From contig OY969623.1 of assembly GCA_963701675.1 (NCBI GenBank), positions 558,001 through 622,000 of the forward strand: a stretch of 64,000 bases of DNA. Reading direction: 5' to 3'. The DNA is from G963701675 sp963701675. GTDB taxonomy: Bacteria; Planctomycetota; Planctomycetia; Gemmatales; Gemmataceae. Under the pieces are notes generated by a model. It did not search any database. It was not told where the DNA came from and worked only from the letters and a program-made list of their open reading frames with translations. Positions within the stretch are counted from its first letter, which is position 1, and the number at the start of each line of letters is the position of its first letter. Below are positions 34,112 to 41,996 of the stretch, piece by piece. The position numbers and the translations under genes are program-made.

Positions 34112-36526
34112 ATGTCTATTGTAGACGGAACTACTCAAACTAGCAATCTACGCGAACAAGCCGAACAGTATGCCAGTCTTCTGGGCTGGAGAGTAATCCC
34201 GGTTCACCACATCCAAAACGGTGTCTGTTCGTGCGGCAAACCAAGTTGTGGCCGCAGTTCCGGTAAGCACCCACGTATCCTGGAATGGCAGCACAACGCA
34301 ACTGCCGACCGGGCAACCATACACGGATGGTGGAAGAAATGGCCACACGCCAACATCGGGATTCTTTGCGGGACTGAGTCCGGGATCTTCGATTTGGAAT
34401 GCGAAGAGAACGGGATCGCAGACTTGGCCGCCTTGTCCGAGGCAAACGGCGGACTACCAGAAACACCGCAAGCCATTTCCGGGAACGGTGGCTTGCACCA
34501 TATCTTCCAGTGGCCGACCGACGGTCGGATAGTCACATCGGGGTCACATCTGGATGCACGTCCTATCGACACCAAAGGCCGTGGCGGCCAGTTTGTGGCT
34601 CCACCTTCGGCCAATCTGGGCGGTAGCTACGAATGGAACATTTCTCCAATCGAACTCCAGCCGGCGGTTCCCCCCGAATGGCTATTAGCCTGGCTGCAAC
34701 AGAACGGACGCATTGAAGATACTCGCCACGTTGGCAACGGAAAAGGATCGCAATCCCCATTTACCCTAAAAGCGCCGCGGCAGCACAGCGTCGAAGAGCG
34801 GGCCGTTCTCTACATGCAAGCGTGTCCGCCTGCAATCAGTGGCCAGAGGGGGCACTCGCGCACAATGGGGGTCGCCCGCGGTGTCGTCTACGGGTTTGAT
34901 TTAGGCTATGATCGCGGACTCCAGCTTCTTCTTGACCATTACAACCCACGATGCCAGCCCCCGTGGTCCGAGACCGAACTGGCCCACAAGGCAAAGGATG
35001 CCGACGAAAAACCGTTCACGAAACCAAGGGGGTATCTGCTTAACGGTTCGGAAAAACCCGATTCTCCCGATTTACCCGACGGGTCTAACGAAGAATGGGA
35101 ACAGCCTATTCCCTTGATAGATACGCCAGCCGTGGACCCGTTTCCGGTGGATGTGTTTCCGGCAGGTATCAGGCGGTTCGCCATCGAGACCGCGCAGGCG
35201 GTTGGGTGTCCGGTTGATTTCGTCGGCCTACCGATTCTGGTGATCGCGGGTGGCGCCATCGGCGCCAGTCGGGCACTGGAAGTCAAGGAAGGATTCACCC
35301 AACGGCCATTAGTGTATGGCGCCGTGGTAGGACAACCTGGCGACGGAAAGACGCCTGCGTTGGATTACGTCGCCAAACCGATTTATCAGGCTCAGCAACA
35401 GTTGATAGCCGAATTCAATGTTTCCGTTGAGGAATACGGGCGCAAGGCTGAAGAGTACCAACGGGCGAAGAAAACACCTGACGTTGACCCGCCGGAGAAA
35501 CCAGAAAAGCCGGTGCTGTATCGCGTTGTGGTAGACGACACGACCTGCGAGGCGTTGGCGCCGATCCTGAAGGCCAATCCTCGCGGCGTCGTCATGATAC
35601 GCGACGAACTAACCGCGTGGGTGACGGCCAACAACCAATACAAGGGCGGCAAGGGCACGGATCGGCAATTCTGGTTAAAGAACTGGGCAGGTGTGGCCGT
35701 CACTGTGGACCGTAAACAACAGCCAATTCCAATCATCATTCCCCATCCGTTTGTCGGCGTTATCGGTGGTGTCCAACCAGAACTACTGGCATCCCTAAGA
35801 GACGAAAAAGGTCGGGCCGACGGGTTTCTCGACCGCAATCTATTTGCATTTCCAGAAGTCAACGATGCGCCGGCCTGGACGTGGAATGAGGTGCCGAACG
35901 AACTTGTCCAACCGTGGTGCGATGCGGCTGCCGAATTAATGAAGTTGAACATGGAACCGGGAAGGCATGGGCCGCGCCCGCATTTCATTCGGCTAACTGC
36001 GGACGCCAGAACTCATTGGACAAATGTGTTCAACGGGTTGGCGGCGGACCAGAACAGTAGGGGCTTCTCGGCTATCCTTCGAGGCCCGTGGTCGAAGCTG
36101 AAGGTATATCTGGCACGACTCGCGCTCATTATCCACGTCACTCGATGGGTATCCGGGGAAACGAACGAAAAGGACGTAGACGCCGAGAGTGTTTGCCGAG
36201 CCGGGCAGCTTATCGAGTACTTCAAGAGCCATGCCCGGAAGGTTTGTGCCGTTATTGGCGCCGATCCCGCCGTCGAGGATGCCCGCAAGGTACTGAGTTG
36301 GATTAAGCGGGAACAGCCTACTGAATTCAAACGCTGGGAAGTGCATAAGGACTTGAAGTGCGATAACTTCTCGCGCCTGGAAGACATGGATGCGCCACTT
36401 CTGCGATTAGTGAAGCACGGGTATTTACGGATTCGCCCGGCGCCGGAACGGCAGGGGAGCGGCCGTAAGGCGGGCCAAACCTATGAGGTAAATCCCCTTC
36501 TTAAGAACGTCGGGACAATCGGGTAA
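34112..36526 (+). CDS. Bifunctional primase-polymerase / DUF3987 replication protein
   Basis: An 804-residue element replication protein. The N-terminal domain (about residues 10-190) fits the prim-pol family: YASLLGWRVIPVHHIQNGVC, CSCGKPSCGRSSGKHP, WPHANIGILCG and GGLHHIFQWP, with acidic residues in GIFDLECEEN. The C-terminal half fits DUF3987, with a P-loop-like GQPGDGKTPALDYV, then VMIRDELTAWV and GVIGGVQPELLASL. ATG 34112 is preferred to 34085, which lies within the hairpin trailer. Such fused proteins prime and unwind DNA in phages and satellites. Confidence 0.85.
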   Translation: MSIVDGTTQTSNLREQAEQYASLLGWRVIPVHHIQNGVCSCGKPSCGRSSGKHPRILEWQHNATADRATIHGWWKKWPHANIGILCGTESGIFDLECEENGIADLAALSEANGGLPETPQAISGNGGLHHIFQWPTDGRIVTSGSHLDARPIDTKGRGGQFVAPPSANLGGSYEWNISPIELQPAVPPEWLLAWLQQNGRIEDTRHVGNGKGSQSPFTLKAPRQHSVEERAVLYMQACPPAISGQRGHSRTMGVARGVVYGFDLGYDRGLQLLLDHYNPRCQPPWSETELAHKAKDADEKPFTKPRGYLLNGSEKPDSPDLPDGSNEEWEQPIPLIDTPAVDPFPVDVFPAGIRRFAIETAQAVGCPVDFVGLPILVIAGGAIGASRALEVKEGFTQRPLVYGAVVGQPGDGKTPALDYVAKPIYQAQQQLIAEFNVSVEEYGRKAEEYQRAKKTPDVDPPEKPEKPVLYRVVVDDTTCEALAPILKANPRGVVMIRDELTAWVTANNQYKGGKGTDRQFWLKNWAGVAVTVDRKQQPIPIIIPHPFVGVIGGVQPELLASLRDEKGRADGFLDRNLFAFPEVNDAPAWTWNEVPNELVQPWCDAAAELMKLNMEPGRHGPRPHFIRLTADARTHWTNVFNGLAADQNSRGFSAILRGPWSKLKVYLARLALIIHVTRWVSGETNEKDVDAESVCRAGQLIEYFKSHARKVCAVIGADPAVEDARKVLSWIKREQPTEFKRWEVHKDLKCDNFSRLEDMDAPLLRLVKHGYLRIRPAPERQGSGRKAGQTYEVNPLLKNVGTIG

Positions 36527-36562
36527 ATCGGGTGAATGCCAATGAAGTGAGGGGGGGCAGGG

Positions 36563-36841
36563 ATGCTTACTTTCGATGGATTGTGCAAGATTGAACCGCG
36601 CCTAGTGGACATCCACAAGCAGGCCATTGGTGCCCGGCAGCGCCGGCTCGATGCCTTGAAGCGGGCAAGTCTATGGTACTCAAGACTCAAGCCAGAGATG
36701 TCCCGGCTGGTGGGTTGGCGTTCGACCCGGCCGGAGTTGCAATCCGGGCTGGCGTACGATGTCGCCTACTTCGCCATCTATGGAACGCTGTTCGACATAC
36801 CCAAGGGCCGGCATCAGCGTAAGTCGTTCATCGGATTATGA
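36563..36841 (+). CDS. Hypothetical protein, 92 residues
   Basis: A small basic protein with LCKIEPRLVDIHKQAIGARQ and FAIYGTLFDIPKGRHQRKSF. It lies 36 bases after the replication gene, probably in the same transcript; AGGGGGGGCAGGG precedes the start. No family is recognised. Confidence 0.55.
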   Translation: MLTFDGLCKIEPRLVDIHKQAIGARQRRLDALKRASLWYSRLKPEMSRLVGWRSTRPELQSGLAYDVAYFAIYGTLFDIPKGRHQRKSFIGL

Positions 36842-36928
36842 AAACATGAGCATTCGTTGATTGGAAGTGGTATACTATGACAGTAGCAGACCTGACGGAA
36901 CAGGCGGACCTATGAAGGGGTAAAAAGC

Positions 36929-37117
36929 ATGGAAGCGATGAGCACACGTCAAAAGTTCATTCCTCTTTCTCAAATCCAATCAGTCTTCGGTGTGAGTGGC
37001 CGAACCGTCGCCCGGTGGATCGGCGAGCACCGTCTCGTTGCATACAAGCCATGCCGTAAAGTTCTTGTCAGCGTTGCAGAGTTAGAGCGCGTCGTGCGTG
37101 ACTCAGCCGACAAGTAA
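36929..37117 (+). CDS. Helix-turn-helix excisionase-like protein
   Basis: A 62-residue protein. FIPLSQIQSVFGVSGRTVAR followed by WIGEHRLVAYKPCRKVLVSV fits the MerR-like/excisionase helix-turn-helix with a wing. AAGGGG lies about 10 bases before ATG 36929; a second in-frame ATG follows at 36938. It may be the recombination directionality factor or a regulator. Confidence 0.7.
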   Translation: MEAMSTRQKFIPLSQIQSVFGVSGRTVARWIGEHRLVAYKPCRKVLVSVAELERVVRDSADK

Positions 37118-37142
37118 CGAACAAAACCGAACGGAGTCGGAA

Positions 37143-37382
37143 ATGCAAACCAACTCAGAAGCGCGACGGGTGATCGGCAGACTGCGGGGATTACTCGGCG
37201 CAGTCGATGGACTACTTCACGAGTCGCGGGATTTTCCGCCGGACGCCTTGAGCGCGATCGACGGAACGCTGACGACTATCGAGGCGACACTCGAGCGCCT
37301 ACTGGACGGACTCGGCAATGGGTTCGATCCACAATCCAAGCCACCGTTTGAACCGCAACCACTTGGGTGCAGTGGCGAATGA
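37143..37382 (+). CDS. Hypothetical protein, 79 residues
   Basis: MQTNSEARRVIGRLRGLLGA onward, with a leucine-rich helical middle and a proline-rich end. ATG 37143 follows CGGAGTCGGAA and is preferred to 37098, which overlaps the previous gene. No family is recognised. Confidence 0.5.
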   Translation: MQTNSEARRVIGRLRGLLGAVDGLLHESRDFPPDALSAIDGTLTTIEATLERLLDGLGNGFDPQSKPPFEPQPLGCSGE

Positions 37383-37480
37383 ATCAACCGCAGGCGGCAA
37401 GGATGCCGGCAAACGCCAGGGACGGCGACTGCGGAAAGGTGAGAGAAAGACAAGTGCGGCATGGAAAGGACTAAAAAACG

Positions 37481-37912
37481 ATGGCCGGAAGTGCAATGAC
37501 GTTCAGCTATGACAGCGGCTACGATGGCGACGGTCGATACGGCGGTATCCACAAGGTTATCGTCGATTGGACTTCGGACGACACCACGGGCGCTGTCACG
37601 GGCACCACGCGCAAACTCGTGGGGACGTTAATCAAAGGCGTCACAGATCCCGGCGCTGCCGCGCCGACGGCAAACTATGACATTGCGGTCACCGATGAGG
37701 AAGGCGTTGACGTACTCGCCGCGTGTCAATCGACTCTCGCGAACCGGCACACGTCGAATTCGGAACAGGCGTACTTCCTCGTGCTGGATGCCGCGGGCAC
37801 ACCGCTCGCGCAGTCGTTGCACCCGGTCGTCTGCGATGCGCTGACGATTGCCGTGACGAATGCGGGCAACTCGAAAAACGGACAGTTGATTCTCTACTAT
37901 CGCCCGTGGTGA
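37481..37912 (+). CDS. Phage virion-like protein
   Basis: A 143-residue beta-rich protein: VIVDWTSDDTTGAVTGTTRK, then GTLIKGVTDPGAAAPTANYD and IAVTDEEGVDVLAACQSTLA. This pattern resembles small structural proteins of tailed phages, but I cannot name the family. It sits among short genes typical of the structural region of an element. It could be a head decoration or neck protein. Confidence 0.55.
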   Translation: MAGSAMTFSYDSGYDGDGRYGGIHKVIVDWTSDDTTGAVTGTTRKLVGTLIKGVTDPGAAAPTANYDIAVTDEEGVDVLAACQSTLANRHTSNSEQAYFLVLDAAGTPLAQSLHPVVCDALTIAVTNAGNSKNGQLILYYRPW

Positions 37913-37970
37913 TGATTCGCCGGCATGTTGCCGGCGGTGGAACGAAGGTAATTTCCAGGGGAGTAATGGA

Positions 37971-38201
37971 ATGGATCGAAACACAGAAATGAAACATGCG
38001 TTGTGCGAGCTGGACGAGCGAATCCTTCCGGCGCTTCGGTTGGCAATTGACGGTTTGCCGACGGAGATGCGGGCGGTTCAACTGCAACAATTCGAGCGCG
38101 ACGTGAATCAGGCAAAGCAATTGTTTACGGAATGGCTGTCGAAACTTAGCGTTCACACTTTGGCGATCCAAAGCAAGATCGCCGAGAAAGGGGGCAAGTA
38201 G
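37971..38201 (+). CDS. Hypothetical protein, 76 residues
   Basis: A helical small protein with LDERILPALRLAIDGLPTEM and QQFERDVNQAKQLFTEWLSK. The stop overlaps the GTG start of the next gene at 38201. No family is recognised. Confidence 0.55.
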   Translation: MDRNTEMKHALCELDERILPALRLAIDGLPTEMRAVQLQQFERDVNQAKQLFTEWLSKLSVHTLAIQSKIAEKGGK

Positions 38202-38815
38202 TGAAATTTGGAATCAATGACGTTGTTGCATGGTTTGACCGATCCGAGACCGCACAACAGATTAGAGCCGGTTATGTGGCGGACATCGAAAACAAGCGGG
38301 CTGTCGCGCTTGAAGAAATCAAGAGGCTGCGGGGCGAGCGTGACCACGTGATGCCGGCCCTTGTGGAGCGGAAACTAAAGGCGGCGGGCCGAGTCGAGAG
38401 GGCGCTTGCAAATCTGCGATCAGCACAAGCGGACTACAGCCGAGCGTCGGCTGAGTGTGGCGGGCGCGAAACTCAGTTCATGCAATGGCTCAATCGGCAG
38501 GAAGTGATCCTTTTGAATCTTCCGATGCCGGAGTCGATCGACGCCGTTGTTCGTGAGCTTGAATCGGCAAAAGTCGAATGCGGGCGATTGCTGAGAAATT
38601 CGCCGAGCATTCGTGAGAAGCCGATGCACTTATCTCAGAAGCAGTATGACGACGCCGTTGCAGCCGAACGCGGTGCGTATGTCCGCGGTGTCCGGGGGCG
38701 AGTCGAGGCGATCAATTCCGCACTCCAGCGTGCTCGCGATCTACGAACCGAGCCGGTTACTGATTTGGTCGCCGAATTGAGGTCGCTGCGGGAACTGCCC
38801 GCGGTTGGAAACTAA
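38201..38815 (+). CDS. Coiled-coil hypothetical protein
   Basis: A 204-residue charged, probably coiled-coil protein with ENKRAVALEEIKRLRGERDH and ERALANLRSAQADYSRASAE. The GTG start overlaps the previous stop, suggesting coupling. Its position and helical nature could suit a scaffold-like role, but this is not supported by a recognised family. Confidence 0.55.
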   Translation: MKFGINDVVAWFDRSETAQQIRAGYVADIENKRAVALEEIKRLRGERDHVMPALVERKLKAAGRVERALANLRSAQADYSRASAECGGRETQFMQWLNRQEVILLNLPMPESIDAVVRELESAKVECGRLLRNSPSIREKPMHLSQKQYDDAVAAERGAYVRGVRGRVEAINSALQRARDLRTEPVTDLVAELRSLRELPAVGN

Positions 38816-38843
38816 ATTCCCCCTATGGAACGGAGTCCGAACC

Positions 38844-39416
38844 ATGTTGACCGAATGTGATCGAGTTCATTACTCCACGCTGTTGCGCCGTTTTCCTGAA
38901 AAGGTGCCTCAGTATATCCGCGATCAACTGCGCCCGGTCGCCGAGCTGTTCCCGGCTTATGATCGGAAGCTAGTCCGGGCGGCGGTGCATGAGGGGGGCC
39001 ACTTCATCGGCTTCGCTTACACCGATTGCGAAGAACTCGAATTGATCGGTGCCGAGATTGCCGACGATGGAAGCGGTAAGGTACTCGTGGCTGGCCGCGA
39101 GCATATGGACCCCCAAGCGTGGTTAACCGCCGTTGTAGCTGGGCCGATGGGACAGGCCATGCTCTGCGACGGCAACGCATCCATGTGGGAATCACATGCG
39201 TCTAATGGTGACCGCGAGACGATCAACAACCTAACCGCACGACTGCCGGCATCGGCATTGCAGACGGCAGTCGCCGATGCCGCTGATCTGATTGACCGAG
39301 CCAAGCCGGACATCCTCGCGTGTGCCGAGTTATTGCTTGCCGAGCGTTCGGCAACAGGGGAGAAGTTGATACAGGCAATTAGGTTCCAACAGGCATGCGA
39401 GGAGGGGTTGGCATGA
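38844..39416 (+). CDS. Putative HExxH metallopeptidase (M41-like)
   Basis: A 190-residue protein with RAAVHEGGHFIGFAY, a zinc-protease HExxH motif, followed by WLTAVVAGPMGQAMLCDG. The latter resembles the AGxxAE region after the HExxH helix in FtsH-type (M41) peptidases. There is no AAA domain or membrane segment. ATG 38844 has GGAG 9 bases upstream and is preferred to 38805. A lone M41-like peptidase in an integrative element is unusual; it might process a virion or regulatory protein. Confidence 0.6.
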   Translation: MLTECDRVHYSTLLRRFPEKVPQYIRDQLRPVAELFPAYDRKLVRAAVHEGGHFIGFAYTDCEELELIGAEIADDGSGKVLVAGREHMDPQAWLTAVVAGPMGQAMLCDGNASMWESHASNGDRETINNLTARLPASALQTAVADAADLIDRAKPDILACAELLLAERSATGEKLIQAIRFQQACEEGLA

Positions 39417-39736
39417 TCAATTTCTTGTTACCCAAACGAAGCGAAAAGCTAACAGACCCCGACGATGAAACGACGGGTTGGCGGCCGGTGACGTTCGACG
39501 TGAAGCCATCGAATGAAACCGTTACCGCGGCCCGCCGCTTCTCTATCCCCGAGTTGGTTGAGGATGATTCCGAATGGAAAAGCAAACGGTCGACGAACTC
39601 CGCGCGGCACAAGCCGAACGCACGCAACGGCGCGAGCTACTCACGCTGGCCATCGAATGGCGGCATTGCAACCCGCCGCGGTTCCGTGGGCGGCATCGGT
39701 GTCGGTCGGCGCTGGCTGAACTGGAGAGGCGACTGA
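39413..39736 (+). CDS. Hypothetical protein, 107 residues
   Basis: It starts MINFLLPKRSEKLTDPDDET, with ATG overlapping the previous stop. The first 60 residues look protein-like. The last 45 (RKPNARNGAS-like, tryptophan/arginine-rich) overlap the gene at 39574 and may be read-through composition. No family is recognised. Confidence 0.4.
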   Translation: MINFLLPKRSEKLTDPDDETTGWRPVTFDVKPSNETVTAARRFSIPELVEDDSEWKSKRSTNSARHKPNARNGASYSRWPSNGGIATRRGSVGGIGVGRRWLNWRGD

Positions 39737-39771
39737 GACGCATAAGTGGGTATTGCGATGGGGACAAGTGA
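39574..39771 (+). CDS. Hypothetical protein, 65 residues
   Basis: A basic helical protein, MEKQTVDELRAAQAERTQRR onward, with LAELERRLRRISGY near the end. GAGGA lies about 10 bases before ATG 39574. Its stop TGA overlaps the ATG of the HNH gene. It overlaps the 39413 frame by 163 bases; which is translated, or whether both are, is not clear. Confidence 0.45.
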   Translation: MEKQTVDELRAAQAERTQRRELLTLAIEWRHCNPPRFRGRHRCRSALAELERRLRRISGYCDGDK

Positions 39772-40067
39772 TGCCGACAAAGCCAAGGCTCTACCAACCT
39801 GCACGACTACCAACCTTCAAGCCGCGCGAGACGCGGGCGAATAGTAACCAGCGCGGCTACACATGGCGATGGGGCAAGGCACGCTTAGCCTACCTTCGAG
39901 AGCATCCGTTGTGTGTTGAGTGCGAGAAGGAAGGGCGCATCGTGCCGGCCACGTGTGTCGATCATATCGTTCCGCATCGTGGTGATGAGGATCGGTTCTG
40001 GGATCAAGACAACTGGCAGTCGCTTTGTGTCCGGCATCATGGACAGAAGACAGCACGGGGCGAGTGA
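39771..40067 (+). CDS. HNH endonuclease
   Basis: A 98-residue HNH nuclease. YLREHPLCVECEKEGRIVPA, CVDHIVPHRGD, WDQDNWQSLCVRHHGQKT gives the paired cysteines and the H...N...H residues of the beta-beta-alpha metal fold. ATG 39771 overlaps the previous stop. HNH proteins next to terminase genes are common in phages, where they assist DNA packaging or cleavage. Confidence 0.85.
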   Translation: MPTKPRLYQPARLPTFKPRETRANSNQRGYTWRWGKARLAYLREHPLCVECEKEGRIVPATCVDHIVPHRGDEDRFWDQDNWQSLCVRHHGQKTARGE

Positions 40068-40162
40068 CATGCATACATGTGTGCTGCAAGGGGGAGGGCG
40101 GTCGATATTTCTAGAATGCGTTTTTCAAAACCGTTCCGCCAACAAATTGCGCAACAATTGAA

Positions 40163-40498
40163 GTGAAACGTATGAAAAGTTCGCTACCCAAACCGCCGAA
40201 ACATTTGTCCGCCGTTGCGAAGACAGAGTGGCAGCGCGTTGTTGAGAGTTGGGACTTAGATGACGCGTCGTTAATGGTTTTGCAAAGCTACTGCGAAAGC
40301 GGCGACGTTGAACGCAAGGCGCAGAAGCAGCTCGATAAAGACGGGCTTTGTGTTGTGGATCGTTTTGGCCAGCCGAAACCGCATCCCGCGTTCTTAGTTG
40401 TTCGAGACATGAAGTCGTTGAGACTGCGGCAATTACGAGCGCTCGGATTAGATTTGGAACCGGTGAACGACAGAGCGGGCCGACAGCCGGGGAGATAA
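40163..40498 (+). CDS. Terminase small subunit, P27 family-like
   Basis: A 111-residue protein with LPKPPKHLSAVAKTEWQRVV, MVLQSYCESGDVERKAQKQL and MKSLRLRQLRALGLDLEP, matching the P27-type small terminase pattern. It would recognise packaging sites on DNA. GTG 40163 and ATG 40172 are both possible starts. No large terminase follows, which is unusual for a phage but known in satellites that redirect a helper's terminase. Confidence 0.75.
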   Translation: MKRMKSSLPKPPKHLSAVAKTEWQRVVESWDLDDASLMVLQSYCESGDVERKAQKQLDKDGLCVVDRFGQPKPHPAFLVVRDMKSLRLRQLRALGLDLEPVNDRAGRQPGR

Positions 40499-40504
40499 CG
40501 AACG

Positions 40505-40975
40505 ATGCCAACGAATAGACGACGGCGACTCAACCGCAGGAGACAAGACATTACGGAACTGACATTCGATCATCGGTATGAGCTATTGCACGGTTGCCCG
40601 ATGCTGACATCCGGTGGATTCCAAGGCGACCGCGACGCGTTCATTCGTGCGTGGGAGTTGCACGGGGAACGATTGACGGCGGAGTACATCGCAGAGAATC
40701 CGGGCCGCCGGCCATTCGCGTGCTGGGTTTTGGAACACAAGAAAGAGCGACCCATTATCATCCGCGACTATGATCCGGGTGACTTGAAACAGTGGGAACA
40801 GTTAGAGCGCGAGACATACGGGGGCGGACTGACCGGTGGCAACGCGTTCGGGTTTCTGCACTCGCAGTGCTACGGCGGCCGCAGCTTTGGTCCGTTCCAA
40901 GAGGAAGAGTGCGATTACCTCGAGCGCCACGGCTTGCTAACGGCCGCCGAGCGCGAAGCGTTGGCGGCGATGTGA
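40505..40975 (+). CDS. Hypothetical element protein, 156 residues
   Basis: It has a basic start (MPTNRRRRLNRRRQDITELT), then FQGDRDAFIRAWELHGERLT, FACWVLEHKKERPIII and FGPFQEEECDYLERHGLLTA. It is soluble, with no signal peptide. It follows the small terminase by 6 bases and is probably cotranscribed. No family is recognised. Confidence 0.6.
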   Translation: MPTNRRRRLNRRRQDITELTFDHRYELLHGCPMLTSGGFQGDRDAFIRAWELHGERLTAEYIAENPGRRPFACWVLEHKKERPIIIRDYDPGDLKQWEQLERETYGGGLTGGNAFGFLHSQCYGGRSFGPFQEEECDYLERHGLLTAAEREALAAM

Positions 40976-40991
40976 CTTCTCCGTTCCTTCG

Positions 40992-41019
40992 GCCGGGCAC
41001 GGCTCGTTGCCGGCCCGGC
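40992..41019 (+). terminator. GC-rich hairpin between element genes
   Basis: GCCGGGC pairs with GCCCGGC around 14 bases that can add further pairs (CGGC with GCCG), followed by ATTTGATT. It lies 16 bases after the stop at 40975 and may limit read-through into the tail genes. Confidence 0.4.
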
Positions 41020-41087
41020 ATTTGATTCAATCGCCCGGCGGTTAGGTTTTGTTCCGGCCTAGCCGTCGGGCATCGGGAGACAAACGA

Positions 41088-41282
41088 ATGCGTGAGATTC
41101 TGAAGTACATGGAGAGCGTTGGCAAACAACACGCCGCATACGCAAAGGCGTCCGCGGAGTTCGCGGCGCTGGTCAACGAATTGAGTCGGACGGGTGAACA
41201 CTTGAAAGCGATGGCGACGTTCGCCGCGGCGCAACCCGTGATTACTACCACATGGATGGAAAGGAATCTGAAAGATGGCTGA
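41088..41282 (+). CDS. Hypothetical protein, 64 residues
   Basis: A helical small protein with REILKYMESVGKQHAAYAKA and SAEFAALVNELSRTGEHLKA. It overlaps the tail chaperone gene by 8 bases, so it is part of that transcript. No family is recognised. Confidence 0.5.
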   Translation: MREILKYMESVGKQHAAYAKASAEFAALVNELSRTGEHLKAMATFAAAQPVITTTWMERNLKDG

Positions 41283-41646
41283 GACGGTTTTGACTCGCGA
41301 AGAGATGATGACACCGGATAGTCAAAAAGTCTGGGTGCCATTGCCGCACAAGGGCGACGATATCGGCGTGTACGTACGCATGATGTCCGCGGCGGACCGC
41401 GATGCAATCGAGGCGGGAATGGTCGGACAAGAGACAAGAGAGCAATTACGAAACCTTCGCGCTCGACTCGTGGTAGCGACCGCGTGCGATGCCAACGGGG
41501 AAAAGATATTCGGTTCGCTGGGCGACGCGGACGAATTAGGCAAGCGTCTCGACCATCGGACGGCGGATATCATCTTCGATGCTTCGCGAAAGTTGAACAA
41601 GGTTTTCCTTCGGGACGCCGAAGTGGCCGAGCTTGAAAAAAACTGA
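41275..41646 (+). CDS. Phage tail assembly chaperone, first frame
   Basis: A 123-residue protein with MAETVLTREEMMTPDSQKVW, VYVRMMSAADRDAIEAGMVG and NLRARLVVATACDANGEKIF, which fits the short tail assembly chaperone of siphophages. It ends ELEKN at the heptamer A_AAA_AAC (41637-41643) just before TGA. A -1 shift there would extend it into the next frame (to 41996), as in the classical gpG/gpGT pair. Confidence 0.75.
   Translation: MAETVLTREEMMTPDSQKVWVPLPHKGDDIGVYVRMMSAADRDAIEAGMVGQETREQLRNLRARLVVATACDANGEKIFGSLGDADELGKRLDHRTADIIFDASRKLNKVFLRDAEVAELEKN
41637..41643 (+). promoter_or_regulatory. -1 ribosomal frameshift heptamer A_AAA_AAC
   Basis: The seven bases are phased as X_XXY_YYZ relative to the upstream frame (GAA AAA AAC TGA). 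After slippage the product reads ELEKKLRSRSTRRFAHRLAA and continues in the second frame to 41996. Confidence 0.75.
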
Positions 41647-41678
41647 GATCGCGGTCAACGCGCAGATTCGCCCACCGC

Positions 41679-41996
41679 TTGGCCGCAACACTTGGAATTG
41701 CAAACGTCCGGCAGATGTTAGCCGAAATGACATCCGCGGACTTGTTCGATTGGATGCTTTACTACCGCGTTGAACCGGACGCCGAAACGCGGGCGGATGC
41801 CCGGCACGGCATCAATACATGGTGGATCGCCAGAACGATGGGCGGCGTCAAGGATAAGTCGGCAGCCGATTACATTCCGAAATTTGAAGCGCCGGAACCG
41901 CCGAAGCAACAGACCGTCGAGGAAGCCGTGCAAGTGGCGGTCCGAACGACGGCGATGCTGGGCGGTAGTTTTCATGATCCAAGGAAGGCTAGCTAA
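41679..41996 (+). CDS. Phage tail assembly chaperone, frameshifted extension
   Basis: The second frame encodes LGIANVRQMLAEMTSADLFD, then WMLYYRVEPDAETRADARHG and NTWWIARTMGG. This is the T-domain pattern of gpGT-like chaperones (helix, then LxxxEPxGE-like region). It is open from 41643, so it is best expressed as a -1 extension of the 41275 gene; an independent start near 41679 would be TTG and weak. It stops one base before the tape-measure-like gene. It would bring the tape measure to the tail. Confidence 0.7.
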   Translation: MAATLGIANVRQMLAEMTSADLFDWMLYYRVEPDAETRADARHGINTWWIARTMGGVKDKSAADYIPKFEAPEPPKQQTVEEAVQVAVRTTAMLGGSFHDPRKAS

